Source of the DNA: DATJPW01 sp035506215
GTDB lineage: Bacteria > Desulfobacterota > Desulfomonilia > Desulfomonilales > Desulfomonilaceae
Direction: 5' to 3'
Assembly (NCBI GenBank): GCA_035506215.1
Contig: DATJPW010000380.1
Coordinates: 1-21,083, forward strand
Length of the DNA: 21,083 bases
A program made the position numbers and the translations under genes. Positions 6,474 to 14,262 of the stretch are shown piece by piece. The notes under the pieces were generated by a model, which worked only from the letters and a program-made list of their open reading frames with translations, did no database searches and was not told the DNA's origin. Every line of letters starts with the position of its first letter. Position 1 is the first letter of the stretch.

Positions 6474-7439
6474 TTGAGAGTTCTATCGGGCATCCAACCC
6501 AGTGGATCGCTACATATAGGAAATTATTTGGGAATGATGAAGCCCATGCTTTCTTACATGGACATGTCGGACCTATTCGTATTCATAGTGAACCTCCATG
6601 CTCTGACCAGTCTACAGGATCCCGAGAAGCTCGCCCAGGAGACCCTAGGGGCCGCTGCGGACTTCCTGGCGCTGGGTCTTGATCCGGCCCGGTGCACGTT
6701 TTGGGTCCAGTCGGACGTGCCCGAGGTGGTGGAGTTGACATGGATTTTAAGCTGCGTAACCCCAATGGGTTTGCTGGAGCGTTGCCACTCGTACAAAGAT
6801 AAGGTCGCGAAAGGTTTGCCTTTCAATCACGGGCTTTTTGCCTATCCGGTCCTCATGGCGGCTGACATACTTCTTTATCAGTCGAATCTGGTGCCTGTGG
6901 GTAAGGACCAGAAGCAGCATCTCGAAGTGACCCGCGACATAGCCATAAAATTCAACAGTACATTCGGAGAGACCTTCGTAATTCCTGAAGCTGAGATAAG
7001 TGACGATGTTGCTACTATTCCGGGAACTGATGGTCAGAAGATGTCCAAATCGTACGACAACACTATCGAGATCTTTCTTGATGAGAAGACCTTGCGGAAG
7101 AAAGTGATGAGCATTGTGACGGATTCAAAGCCGGTGGATGAGCCCAAGGACCCGGAAACCGACAATCTCTTCGCTATCTACCGGCACTTTGCTCCGCCCG
7201 AAAGAGTAGAGGAGGTTCGCAAGCTTTATGTTGAAGGCGGCGCGGCTTACGGGACCATCAAGCAAGAGTTGGTAGGGATTCTCTGGGATTTCTTCCGGGA
7301 TGCCAGAAAGGAAAGGGCTAAGTTGATGAAGGACCCCGGGGGCATAAAAAGTGTCCTCGCTGCCGGCGCGGAGAAAGCCCGAGCTATTGCCGAGGTCACC
7401 ATAGAAACGGTTAGAAAACGGGTAGGAACCAGATACTGA
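6474..7439 (+). CDS. trpS: Tryptophanyl-tRNA synthetase
   Basis: 321 residues from a TTG start at 6474, preceded by AAGGAGAGG (6459-6468 region) at proper spacing. The frame is open further upstream (ATG 6444, ATG 6387), but those starts lack ribosome sites and would add residues not found in the family. The enzyme charges tRNA-Trp with tryptophan using ATP. It is class I: the nucleotide-binding motif appears as SGSLHIGNYLG (HIGN at residues 14-17) and the second signature as GQKMSKSYDN (KMSKS at 189-193). LERCHSYKDK and AYPVLMAADILLY are typical TrpRS segments. The length is normal for bacterial TrpRS (about 325-335). The stop overlaps the start of nth by one base (TGATG), implying translational coupling. 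Confidence 0.96.
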   Translation: MRVLSGIQPSGSLHIGNYLGMMKPMLSYMDMSDLFVFIVNLHALTSLQDPEKLAQETLGAAADFLALGLDPARCTFWVQSDVPEVVELTWILSCVTPMGLLERCHSYKDKVAKGLPFNHGLFAYPVLMAADILLYQSNLVPVGKDQKQHLEVTRDIAIKFNSTFGETFVIPEAEISDDVATIPGTDGQKMSKSYDNTIEIFLDEKTLRKKVMSIVTDSKPVDEPKDPETDNLFAIYRHFAPPERVEEVRKLYVEGGAAYGTIKQELVGILWDFFRDARKERAKLMKDPGGIKSVLAAGAEKARAIAEVTIETVRKRVGTRY

Positions 7440-8110
7440 TGACAGTCCCCGCGCAAAGGCAGCCTGATATCGACAAAATTGTGAATGTTCTCCGACGAGA
7501 AGTTCGAAGCCTCGATGTGCCCATTGTGACGGAAGTTTCCCGTCGTAGACGAGACCCTTTTGAAGTACTGGTTACGACCATCCTTTCATTGCGCACCAAA
7601 GATCAGGTGACCCGAGAAGCCGCCGGCAGACTTCTCGAAAGGGCTCGAACGCCCAAGGCTATCCTGACGGTGAGCGAAGAGGAAATAGCACGGCTCATAT
7701 TTCCTGTGGGGTTCTATAAGACCAAGGCACGCGTTCTGAGGTCAATCAGCAAAAATTTGATAGAAAAATTCCATGGCAAAGTCCCGGATGATCTGGACGA
7801 ACTGTTGAAATTGAAGGGAGTTGGCCGCAAGACTGCCAATCTCGTGGTTACTCTGGGTTTTGGTAAGCCGGGCATCTGTGTGGACACTCACGTTCACAGG
7901 GTCAGCAACAGACTCGGGTATGTAGCCACCAAGAGCCCGGAGGCCACGGAAATGGCCCTGCGGGAAAAGCTTCCCAGGGAGTACTGGATCGAGTATAACG
8001 ACCTCCTAGTCACGTGGGGTCAGAATATCTGTCGACCGATCTCTCCATTCTGTTCAAAATGCGCGATTCGCCCCTATTGCAAGCAGGTGGGTGTAACCAC
8101 TCACAGATAG
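7439..8110 (+). CDS. nth: Endonuclease III, base-excision repair DNA glycosylase/AP lyase
   Basis: 223 residues. The ATG at 7439 overlaps the trpS stop. It excises oxidised pyrimidines and cleaves the abasic site. The helix-hairpin-helix is LKGVGRKTANLVV (about 125-137), with the catalytic Lys131, and the catalytic Asp149 lies in CVDTHVHRVSNRLG. The C-terminal [4Fe-4S] ligands are C198, C205, C208 and C214 in the C-x6-C-x2-C-x5-C spacing of this family. The segment after the first helices reads LSLRTKDQ where E. coli has LSAQTTD, so a conserved Gln-Thr pair is replaced by Arg-Thr. This variant may shift base preference but does not affect the assignment. Confidence 0.96.
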   Translation: MTVPAQRQPDIDKIVNVLRREVRSLDVPIVTEVSRRRRDPFEVLVTTILSLRTKDQVTREAAGRLLERARTPKAILTVSEEEIARLIFPVGFYKTKARVLRSISKNLIEKFHGKVPDDLDELLKLKGVGRKTANLVVTLGFGKPGICVDTHVHRVSNRLGYVATKSPEATEMALREKLPREYWIEYNDLLVTWGQNICRPISPFCSKCAIRPYCKQVGVTTHR

Positions 8111-8149
8111 CAAAGTTTCAGATCATACAATGGGGTGGGAGAACTGAAT

Positions 8150-8485
8150 ATGTCTGAACCGCATTGGCCCCGCATCAAACAGATTCTCGATGACGCTCTG
8201 GAAAGATGGAAACAAGCCAATAATCGAACTCCCAGTATGAAGGCAACCCACGAAGGGCATATAGGCTGGGAGACGAGAGAAGAACTGGCCGAAAGCAGTG
8301 CTTACGGCAAGCAATTGATCGAGCCGGAAAAAGTTGGCAGCGGGAGGGCCGGCGAGACTAATCTTATCAGGATCCTGAGAGGACCTATCGGAGGTTTTCG
8401 GCGAATGCCTTCGCGGGGACCGTATCTCTCTCCGGACGAAATCAGTGAAATAGCCCGATGGATAGACGCGGGAATGCCTGACTAG
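8150..8485 (+). CDS. Small cytoplasmic protein resembling a c-type cytochrome domain without heme site
   Basis: 111 residues from ATG 8150, with GGGAG (8137-8141) eight bases upstream; the GTG at 8135 would lie within that site. The C-terminal half reads MPSRGPYLSPDEISEIARWIDAGMPD. This closely matches the end of cytochrome c-like domains of the kind found in Planctomycetes and many environmental bacteria (MPP..., then a helix ending WI..GAP). There is no CxxCH motif, and the protein contains no Cys at all. ALERW occupies the expected heme position after WPRIKQILDD. There is no signal peptide either, so it cannot be a normal exported cytochrome. It sits 39 bases after nth, probably in the same transcript. 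It could be a diverged stand-alone domain with a non-heme role. The function is unknown. Confidence 0.6.
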   Translation: MSEPHWPRIKQILDDALERWKQANNRTPSMKATHEGHIGWETREELAESSAYGKQLIEPEKVGSGRAGETNLIRILRGPIGGFRRMPSRGPYLSPDEISEIARWIDAGMPD

Positions 8486-8525
8486 TCAACGGTTGCTGTA
8501 ATGAGCGAATCTGCAGCCGAGTGCC

Positions 8526-9191
8526 TTACCGTACTTCTTTCTCAAGCTGCCGGAGCAAGTTCATGTACGTAATCCCAAGTTCTTTGGCCTTTCGTTTGCA
8601 CCGTTCTCTCTGAATACGATAGCCGATCACGTAACCGAGTATTCCCATCGGGACTGCGATCAGCGCGGCGGCGACAGACCACCGAATAACCAGGTCCCAG
8701 CCAAGGACGATGAAAGCGTATACTGACCCCCAGAAATAGTCAGCATGTAAGACCGGTCTCATGAGTTCCTGGAAATCGGCCACGGTCATGATGGCGGGTT
8801 TTCCCAGGAGCGCCGACCCCAAGAGGTAGTACGCATAATACATTGGGAGGATGGAAACGGGATTGTTCACCCACGTGAACACGAAGGCTATGACAATGTT
8901 GAATCTGAAGATCAGCCTCAAGACGCCCAAGCAGATCATCTGAGCGCCCATGGGGACTCCAAAGCCTATGATGAGACCCAACGCGACGGCTCGCGCGTCA
9001 AACCATGGAGGGTTATTCGACGAGATAAAGGCTTCGAGGAAGTACTTCCTCAGCCAGCTCCCGGTTTCTCCCCGCAACCTCGACTGCGAGGAATGGACCT
9101 CCGGCGATTTATGGGCAACGGTTTTCCACGATTCCGGACGGGATTTCAATCCAGCCTCACGCTTTCTGATAACTTGAATCCATTCGCTCAA
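8526..9191 (-). CDS. DUF2062 family inner-membrane protein
   Basis: 221 residues from a TTG at 9191; no in-frame ATG lies near the N terminus. The ribosome site is weak (AAGG ten bases upstream). A second TTG at codon 15, preceded by GAGG, is an alternative start. The DUF2062 signature is clear: ARAVALGLIIGFGVPMGAQM, then FNIVIAFVFTWVNNPVSILPMYYAYYLLGSALLG. Two further hydrophobic segments follow (YFWGSVYAFIVLG, WSVAAALIAVPMGILGYVIG), then a basic C-terminal tail (QRERCKRKAKELG). The family's function is unknown. It often neighbours envelope or polysaccharide genes. It is convergent with the preceding small gene, with 40 bases between them. Confidence 0.75.
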   Translation of the reverse strand: MSEWIQVIRKREAGLKSRPESWKTVAHKSPEVHSSQSRLRGETGSWLRKYFLEAFISSNNPPWFDARAVALGLIIGFGVPMGAQMICLGVLRLIFRFNIVIAFVFTWVNNPVSILPMYYAYYLLGSALLGKPAIMTVADFQELMRPVLHADYFWGSVYAFIVLGWDLVIRWSVAAALIAVPMGILGYVIGYRIQRERCKRKAKELGITYMNLLRQLEKEVR

Positions 9192-9376
9192 CGACTAATT
9201 GACCTTCGTTGCAATAAGGTTTATACCGCAATCTTACAATGATAGGGAAGACGCTGTATGGTTACTGCGGCGGAGGGGCTCATCGGCGCGAATCTATTGC
9301 ATCCGGAAATTGTCTTCTCGTTTAGCTGAAAAAATTTTCTCAACAATGCAAATTTTGGTTTAAGGTGGAGAACATA

Positions 9377-10096
9377 ATGAAACCGATATTTATAGACGCC
9401 ACTACAATCCCTGACGCGTGGTTCCAGTGTTTGTACACGCTCATTGAAGAGTCGCGTAAACCCGACGGAGCAGCCCGCCGCTATACGGTTGACACCGGTT
9501 CCAATCCCGGCGCGGATCGCATTGAATTCGACATGGCGATTATCCACATTAAGCAACCGGCAGTCCGACCACTCCTGCCTCAGATTCCCGAGCATCTGAA
9601 CTTGCCCCCTGTTGCGGATGAAAAATACCTGTCCGAATATATGCCGTATCTCCTGTCTCCTGAAAAGGCGCCGAACGAACACTACACTTACGGTGAGCGT
9701 CTGCAACTTTCCTGGCAGTACGTCATTGATTATTACAAGAAACACGGCCACCGGACCAATCGCATGTGCATGGAGGTTGGTCGTCCCGAGGACATCTTTT
9801 TTTACAACGGAGAAGACGGCTCTACCCCCTGTCTGAGACTTGTGGACACGCGCATCATGGACGGGAAGCTTCATTGGATAGTCTATTTCAGGTCGTGGAA
9901 TCTTTGGTCCGGCTTTCCTGTCAACTTGGCAGGGCTGCAGCAGGCAAAAGAGATCATGGCCATGGAAATCGGGGTGGAAGACGGCGAAATCGTAGCGATA
10001 TCAAAAGGCCTTAATATAAGAGACTACAATGTGGAAGTAGCGCTCATGAGGCTACAGAAAGATCCCAGTCTTAAACTCGGCGCCAGGACGGAATGA
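9377..10096 (+). CDS. Thymidylate synthase-fold protein (methanogen-like ThyA branch)
   Basis: 239 residues from ATG 9377, with AAGGTGGAG (9362-9370) six bases upstream; the GTG at 9365 lies inside that site. The C-terminal half follows the ThyA core in order: catalytic Cys152 in STPCLRLVDTRI, DGKLHWIVYFRSWNLWSGFPVNLAGLQ, and EIGVEDGEIVAISKGLNIRDYN. Compared with E. coli ThyA, the Pro-Cys-His becomes Pro-Cys-Leu, the RSxxD Asp becomes Asn175, the dUMP-selecting Asn is kept (Asn183 in FPVNLAG), and the HLY motif becomes Asn213-Ile-Arg. The family normally makes dTMP from dUMP and methylene-tetrahydrofolate, or a modified cofactor in methanogens. The pattern fits the short archaeal or methanogen-type enzymes better than standard bacterial ThyA (about 264 residues). 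Whether it methylates dUMP here is uncertain. Confidence 0.75.
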   Translation: MKPIFIDATTIPDAWFQCLYTLIEESRKPDGAARRYTVDTGSNPGADRIEFDMAIIHIKQPAVRPLLPQIPEHLNLPPVADEKYLSEYMPYLLSPEKAPNEHYTYGERLQLSWQYVIDYYKKHGHRTNRMCMEVGRPEDIFFYNGEDGSTPCLRLVDTRIMDGKLHWIVYFRSWNLWSGFPVNLAGLQQAKEIMAMEIGVEDGEIVAISKGLNIRDYNVEVALMRLQKDPSLKLGARTE

Positions 10097-10100
10097 CACC

Positions 10101-10178
10101 GATTCGCGTTCAAGTCTCAAAAGAAATCCCCTCTAACCGCCTTTTGTAAATGGGTAAGAGAGGATTTTGAATGTGAAC
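10101..10178 (+). repeat. About 80-bp palindromic repeat, copy 1
   Basis: Closely similar to 19621-19704: both share ATTCGCGTTCAAGTCT, then AAATCCCCTCTAACC, then a C-run and G-run stem, then GATTTTGAATG. The ends are imperfect inverted repeats (GATTCGCGTTCAA against TTGAATGTGAACC). It lies four bases after the ThyA-like stop codon and could act as its transcript end, although no U-tract is present. Confidence 0.65.
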
Positions 10179-10275
10179 CGGAATGACGTAGTTGTGGAGA
10201 AAGAAGACGCCCGGCATTAAATGAGGGAAAATGAATTAGCAGAGAGTTTCCCTCCAGACTTTATGCTGAACCTGT

Positions 10276-10833
10276 CTACTTCTGCTGGCCCCACTGGAAT
10301 TTGCCCTTCTCGTCCGAAGGCTTAGCGTCGCCCTGTCCCCACCGAAGTTTCTTGCTCGACGGTTTGTCTGCTGCTTCAGCAGTCGAGGAGCTGCGTTGGC
10401 TCCGTTTGCTTTGAGGCTTTTTCGTCTCAACTGGGGTCACACTACTGGACGGCGGCAATATTGACTGCGTGTTACCAGGGCTGGTTTCCGCAGGTTGCGG
10501 AGAAACCGCGGGGGCACGCCGCGCACTCTCAGGAACCGGCGTCGTTGTGATGCTGGGCCTCGGAGTATCGACTACCCGCGGCTGAGCCGGTGCGACCTCC
10601 GGTCGGACTGGCTCGACAAGATCTGTTGCCCAGTCCGGGACCGGGTCGCCGGGATTGAAATAAACATCCCGTTCCCGGAAAGACTTGGCTGGTGTGATGC
10701 CCTGAAACTCATATTTGAAATCTTTGTCGGTTATTTCGGCGTCTCCGGGAGGAGTGTCCCAATAGATTTCCGCCGCGTAAACCGGGACCAAAATCACTGC
10801 GCTCAAAAGAGCCGCTAAAATTAAGCGCTTCAT
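10276..10833 (-). CDS. Secreted Pro/Ser-rich protein of unknown function
   Basis: 185 residues from ATG 10833, preceded on the minus strand by AAGGAGTGGAGC. Residues 1-20 form a signal peptide (MKRLILAALLSAVILVPVYA, cleavage before AEIYWDTPP). A short folded segment (AEIYWDTPPGDAEITDKDFKYEFQGITPAKSFRERDVYFNPGD, about 21-63) is followed by a long low-complexity linker rich in Pro, Ser, Thr and Ala (about 70-150). The C terminus is basic and repeats the motif WGQ: KLRWGQGDAKPSDEKGKFQWGQQK. The duplicated short sequence (LRWGQG... and FQWGQQ) may be a small repeat. The product is probably an extended periplasmic or surface protein. The family is unknown. Confidence 0.7.
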   Translation of the reverse strand: MKRLILAALLSAVILVPVYAAEIYWDTPPGDAEITDKDFKYEFQGITPAKSFRERDVYFNPGDPVPDWATDLVEPVRPEVAPAQPRVVDTPRPSITTTPVPESARRAPAVSPQPAETSPGNTQSILPPSSSVTPVETKKPQSKRSQRSSSTAEAADKPSSKKLRWGQGDAKPSDEKGKFQWGQQK

Positions 10834-10914
10834 GCTCCACTCCTTATTCAGTAACCAGTATACGGGTTAAAGACTATTTCCATCATTCCTATAAATTCAC
10901 ACTCTTACGCGCTG

Positions 10915-10944
10915 ATCCTATCACAAAGAATCGTAATTGGTCAA
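10915..10944 (-). promoter_or_regulatory. Promoter of the Pro/Ser-rich secreted protein gene
   Basis: On the minus strand TTGACC (10944-10939), an 18-base spacer and TAGGAT (10920-10915). The expected start is near 10908, giving a leader of about 75 bases. Confidence 0.5.
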
Positions 10945-11170
10945 TATCCTTCTTAAAGGAAATCATCAACCCTGAAGGTGAATAACGGTATTTGCTAATG
11001 AGTCTACTCACGTTTTTCCACTATCACCAGTGTAACATGAGTGGCCAATTCCAAAACTTGTCTCAAATTATCGCGTGCAGACTTTCACACGCGGTGCGCT
11101 TCGAGAATCGACCTGATTTCGGCTGGTTCGTGAACCGATGTCCAGAATTGCGAGTTTTGAGATGGTTACC
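10945..11170. other. Intergenic space, no gene seen
   Basis: With the promoter region next to it, the gap between the secreted protein and rtcB is 337 bases. Open frames here are short, lack ribosome sites and have no recognisable content. No terminator for rtcB and no tRNA is visible. Confidence 0.5.
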
Positions 11171-12622
11171 TTAGCCCTTGACCACGCCCATGGGACGGAT
11201 TCTAGCCACCTTGCGAGCGAGGCCGGCCCTCTGGACCACATCCACCACCAGGCTTACGTCCTTGTAAGCTTCCGGCACTTCTTCACGAAGGGTTTTTCGT
11301 CCCACCCATCTTGGATAAACCTGCTCATCCTCCAGTTCTCTTTCAATGGACCTTCCTTTTGTCCTTCTAAGGGCTTCATGGCGGGAAAGCAAACGGCCGG
11401 CCCCATGGCAGGCTGAACCGAAGGTTTCTTCCATGGAACCGGACTCTCCTGCTAAAATATAGGAAGCCCGTCCCATGTCCCCAGGTATCAATACGGGTTG
11501 GCCGGTGTGGCGGAAATCGACAGGAAGCGCAGGATGGTGTGCAGGAAACGCACGAGTGGCGCCTTTGCGGTGAACGCAAAGCTTTCGTTGTCGGCCATTC
11601 ACATGATGGTTCTCCATCTTGGCGATATTATGGCAAACATCGTAGAGCAGCCTGAACTTCAGCTCACGAGGCGACATCCCAAGTGCATCCTCCCACGTTG
11701 TGCGTGCCAGATGCATAAGTATCTGTCGATTGGCGAACGCGAAGTTCGCTGCCGCGGCCATGGCCGCCAAATACTCCCGGGCAAGATCTGTATTCAAGCG
11801 GGTGCAAGCGAGTTGCTTGTCGGGAAGTTCGATCTGTTCCTGTCTAATGCTCTTCACCATGCGGGCAAGAAATTCATCGCAAACCTGATAACCGAAACCT
11901 CGGGAACCGGTATGAATCATTACCGTCACCTGGCCTGGAAACAGACCCCATCGCTTTGCAGTTTCCCGGTCGAAGATCTCTTCGATAGAACCGATTTCCA
12001 TGAAGTGGTTACCGGACCCCAGTGTGCCCAGTTGATCTTTACCTCTCTCAAAAGCTCGATCGCTTATCACGTCCGGATCAGCTCCGGGCAGGGTCCCGGA
12101 TTCTTCGATCCGCGCAAGATCCACAGGGTCCCCCATTCCTTTCCGGATTGCCCATTCCGCACCTGACATCAGGACCTGAGACAGCTCTTTCTTATTTAAG
12201 CGAATACCTCCTCTTGAACCCAGGCCGCTCGGCACATTTGCGAACAAAGTGTCAATTAACTCCCTGATGCGTGGAGCTAGGTCCTCTCGCTTCAGACCGG
12301 TTAGAGCAAGCCGGACACCGCAATTGATATCGTATCCAACTCCACCCGGCGATACTATTCCTTCATCCGGATCAAAGGCCGCAACGCCCCCAATTGGGAA
12401 GCCATAGCCCCAATGAACATCGGGCATCGCCAGAGAACGGCCCACTATACCCGGCAAATGAGCTACATTGTAAACTTGGTCCGCGCTCTGATCGTTTTCA
12501 ATGTCCGGAAGAATCGACGAATCGGTATATATCAGGCCGGGTACTCTCATACGGCCCGTCCTGGGTATTTCCCAGCGAACCTCATCAAGCTGAATTAATT
12601 TGTATGGCCTTTCGCGAGACAT
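11171..12622 (-). CDS. rtcB: RNA-splicing ligase RtcB (3'-phosphate/5'-OH RNA ligase)
   Basis: 483 residues. ATG 12622 has GGGGAGAGG upstream on the minus strand. It joins RNA 2',3'-cyclic phosphate or 3'-phosphate ends to 5'-OH ends using GTP and Mn2+, in RNA repair or tRNA healing. The metal and nucleotide residues are all present in family order: Asp98 and Cys101 in GVGYDINCGVR, His206 in LGSGNHFMEIG, His237 in IHTGSRGFG, His331 in YDVCHNIAKMENHHV, and the His406 that takes the GMP in SACHGAGRLLSR. The length is that of the archaeal-type enzyme (about 480). No intein interrupts it, although archaeal homologues often carry one. Its activator archease is encoded on the same strand 1.2 kb upstream, separated by a PAP2 gene and a repeat. 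Confidence 0.96.
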   Translation of the reverse strand: MSRERPYKLIQLDEVRWEIPRTGRMRVPGLIYTDSSILPDIENDQSADQVYNVAHLPGIVGRSLAMPDVHWGYGFPIGGVAAFDPDEGIVSPGGVGYDINCGVRLALTGLKREDLAPRIRELIDTLFANVPSGLGSRGGIRLNKKELSQVLMSGAEWAIRKGMGDPVDLARIEESGTLPGADPDVISDRAFERGKDQLGTLGSGNHFMEIGSIEEIFDRETAKRWGLFPGQVTVMIHTGSRGFGYQVCDEFLARMVKSIRQEQIELPDKQLACTRLNTDLAREYLAAMAAAANFAFANRQILMHLARTTWEDALGMSPRELKFRLLYDVCHNIAKMENHHVNGRQRKLCVHRKGATRAFPAHHPALPVDFRHTGQPVLIPGDMGRASYILAGESGSMEETFGSACHGAGRLLSRHEALRRTKGRSIERELEDEQVYPRWVGRKTLREEVPEAYKDVSLVVDVVQRAGLARKVARIRPMGVVKG

Positions 12623-12840
12623 CTCAGTCCTCTCCCCTGTCTGTCACCACAGGTCCCGAGCCTTGCAGCCCAAAGCTAACGGCCTTCAAGTTATTCACGA
12701 TCTTTCAATAGGATAAGACACTGAGAGGATCTTGAAAAGAATTTCTCCATGGGACCTGACAGGTGTCGGACCAATGCCGTTGACTTAACGAGCAGGGGTT
12801 ATGTCGGTCCCTGCGGAACAGCGAACCACTTCAGCCTGCG

Positions 12841-13623
12841 TTATTTTGTCGTTTGCCCTGGTTGCGATTCGTATCTCATTGCAAGGCAGCCTAATACCAC
12901 TACACCAATCGCTATCGGCACAGGGGCATACTCGGAATAGTATGGAGCGTAAACGAAGATTGTGAACAGAGTGGCGACAATTTCAAGCCAAAATGCGGCT
13001 CGGAAGACTCTGCTGCCGAAAATCGGTCGATCCGGGACGCGGGATTCCAGGGTCGGTCGTATTGTCGCACTCAAGAGCAGGAACAAGACGATAGCGCAGA
13101 CCATGCCTCCCAGGACGTCCTTGGGGAAATGCGCGCCCACAAAAACCCTTGAAATCCCTATCAAGGCCGCTGCAAGCCCGGCTGCCAAACCGACCGGTTT
13201 AATAGGAAAGTAAAACGAGACGGATAGGGCCGCTGCCATGGCGGAAGCCGCATGTCCTGACGGGAAGGCCCCGGACCTCAACAGAGGACCAACCACATGA
13301 ACGGCCTCCAACAATTCCGCGGGTCTGAGTGAAGGAAAGACAGCCTTAATGGAGTTCACCAGCAGGCTGGTAAGTAAGAGTAAAGGAATGCCGATGGCCA
13401 CTACGCGGGGATTCACCACAATAAATGCCCCCACCATTATTCCAAGCACCAGACCGTCCCCCATTGCGGTCAAGGCAAGCCAGATCATGTCAGTTATCGG
13501 CGAATGGCAACTATTCATAAGGGCGAATAGATGGCGATCAAAAGAAGAGAGTAGCAATAATACTACAACAGATGCAGCCAATGGGACGAGTGGCACAAGA
13601 AAGGTCAAGCGTACGTTACTCAT
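12841..13623 (-). CDS. PAP2 family membrane phosphatase
   Basis: 260 residues from ATG 13623; a GTG six codons upstream (13641) is an alternative, and neither has a strong ribosome site. The type 2 phosphatidic acid phosphatase tripartite motif is complete: KAVFPSLRP (K-x6-RP), SGAFPSGHAAS (PSGH), and SRVFVGAHFPKD (SR-x5-H-x3-D), with the two catalytic His residues. About six membrane helices surround it. The active site is expected to face the periplasm. Such enzymes dephosphorylate undecaprenyl pyrophosphate, phosphatidate or phosphatidylglycerol phosphate; which one cannot be told here. About 100 C-terminal residues extend past the last motif, including two further hydrophobic segments. 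It lies between archease and rtcB on their strand, 218 bases before rtcB. Confidence 0.88.
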   Translation of the reverse strand: MSNVRLTFLVPLVPLAASVVVLLLLSSFDRHLFALMNSCHSPITDMIWLALTAMGDGLVLGIMVGAFIVVNPRVVAIGIPLLLLTSLLVNSIKAVFPSLRPAELLEAVHVVGPLLRSGAFPSGHAASAMAAALSVSFYFPIKPVGLAAGLAAALIGISRVFVGAHFPKDVLGGMVCAIVLFLLLSATIRPTLESRVPDRPIFGSRVFRAAFWLEIVATLFTIFVYAPYYSEYAPVPIAIGVVVLGCLAMRYESQPGQTTK

Positions 13624-13676
13624 GTTCCATGCTGGTCTCACGACAATTAGGTAAGTCTTTGTTATCGGCGCGCCTT

Positions 13677-13798
13677 GTCATTGCGATCAAAGCCGTAGGG
13701 GCGCATGGTATGCGCCCAAATGAGGGCGGACGCCGTCCGCCCCTACAGGACGCAAATTGCCATCCCGCGGAACTCGGGACTCCGCTCCCGGCAATGAC
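13677..13798. repeat. Composite repeat with a GTAG-foot REP pair (52-bp core)
   Basis: The core 13695-13746 runs from GTAGGGGCG to its inverse. It contains two hairpins, GCGCAT/ATGCGC and GGGCGGACG/CGTCCGCCC. It matches 18150-18201 in 50 of 52 positions. An outer inverted pair GTCATTGC (13677-13684) and GCAATGAC (13791-13798) frames the whole. The unit sits between the PAP2 gene and archease. Confidence 0.7.
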
Positions 13799-13821
13799 AC
13801 GGACCGGCACCGAGAAGCCGT

Positions 13822-14262
13822 CTAAATGTCGAAAACGATTCTCGCCGAATAGCCCGCGGTATTTTTGTCAATTGACAAACCGTGATATGTCACGCCCTTG
13901 ATTTCCAGTGAGGTCTCGACATCTGAGGGCTTGGTCCCGAAATATACACGCGCTTTCAGATTAATCTCAGACAAGTCCGTGATTTGTGCCCGGACCATTA
14001 CAAGTTGACGAGTTTGACTGATGAACAGCAACTCTCGGAGCCAGTCCACAAGCAGTTCTTCGGATGTGTCGGCTTCAAGAGTTATCTCCAGTTCAGTCTC
14101 GGGGACTGCTTCAATATCAGGTGAAATCAGGCTTTTGAGCCCGGCCGCGGCATGGACGAAGAGGTCTGCCAAAGTGTCGCCGTGGACCTCAAGACGAATG
14201 TCCGCGGTGTGTTCCAGGAACGTCCAGCCCTTGTCAGGCTTCGGGTGGTTGTCCTTCGTCAT
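13822..14262 (-). CDS. Archease, RtcB activator
   Basis: 146 residues from ATG 14262. Archease promotes guanylylation of RtcB and widens its NTP use, allowing multiple turnover. Family landmarks: an N-terminal EHTADIRLEVHGDTLADLF (the HTAD motif with conserved metal-binding Asp), then SEELLVDWLRELLF (residues about 70-83), and a C-terminal YHGLSIDKNTAGYSARIVFDI ending in the conserved Asp. The length is normal (about 140). Its first 29 bases overlap the end of gyrA, so it is probably co-transcribed and translationally coupled with gyrase subunit A. This places an RNA-repair cofactor in a gyrase transcript. No independent ribosome site is clear. Confidence 0.93.
   Translation of the reverse strand: MTKDNHPKPDKGWTFLEHTADIRLEVHGDTLADLFVHAAAGLKSLISPDIEAVPETELEITLEADTSEELLVDWLRELLFISQTRQLVMVRAQITDLSEINLKARVYFGTKPSDVETSLEIKGVTYHGLSIDKNTAGYSARIVFDI

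Noticed and set aside
9221..9874. Open frame of 217 codons on the - strand
   Set aside because: It is antisense to the thymidylate synthase-like gene, whose motifs and ribosome site are clear.
11498..12166. Open frame of 222 codons on the + strand
   Set aside because: It is antisense to rtcB, and its sequence has no domain-like features.
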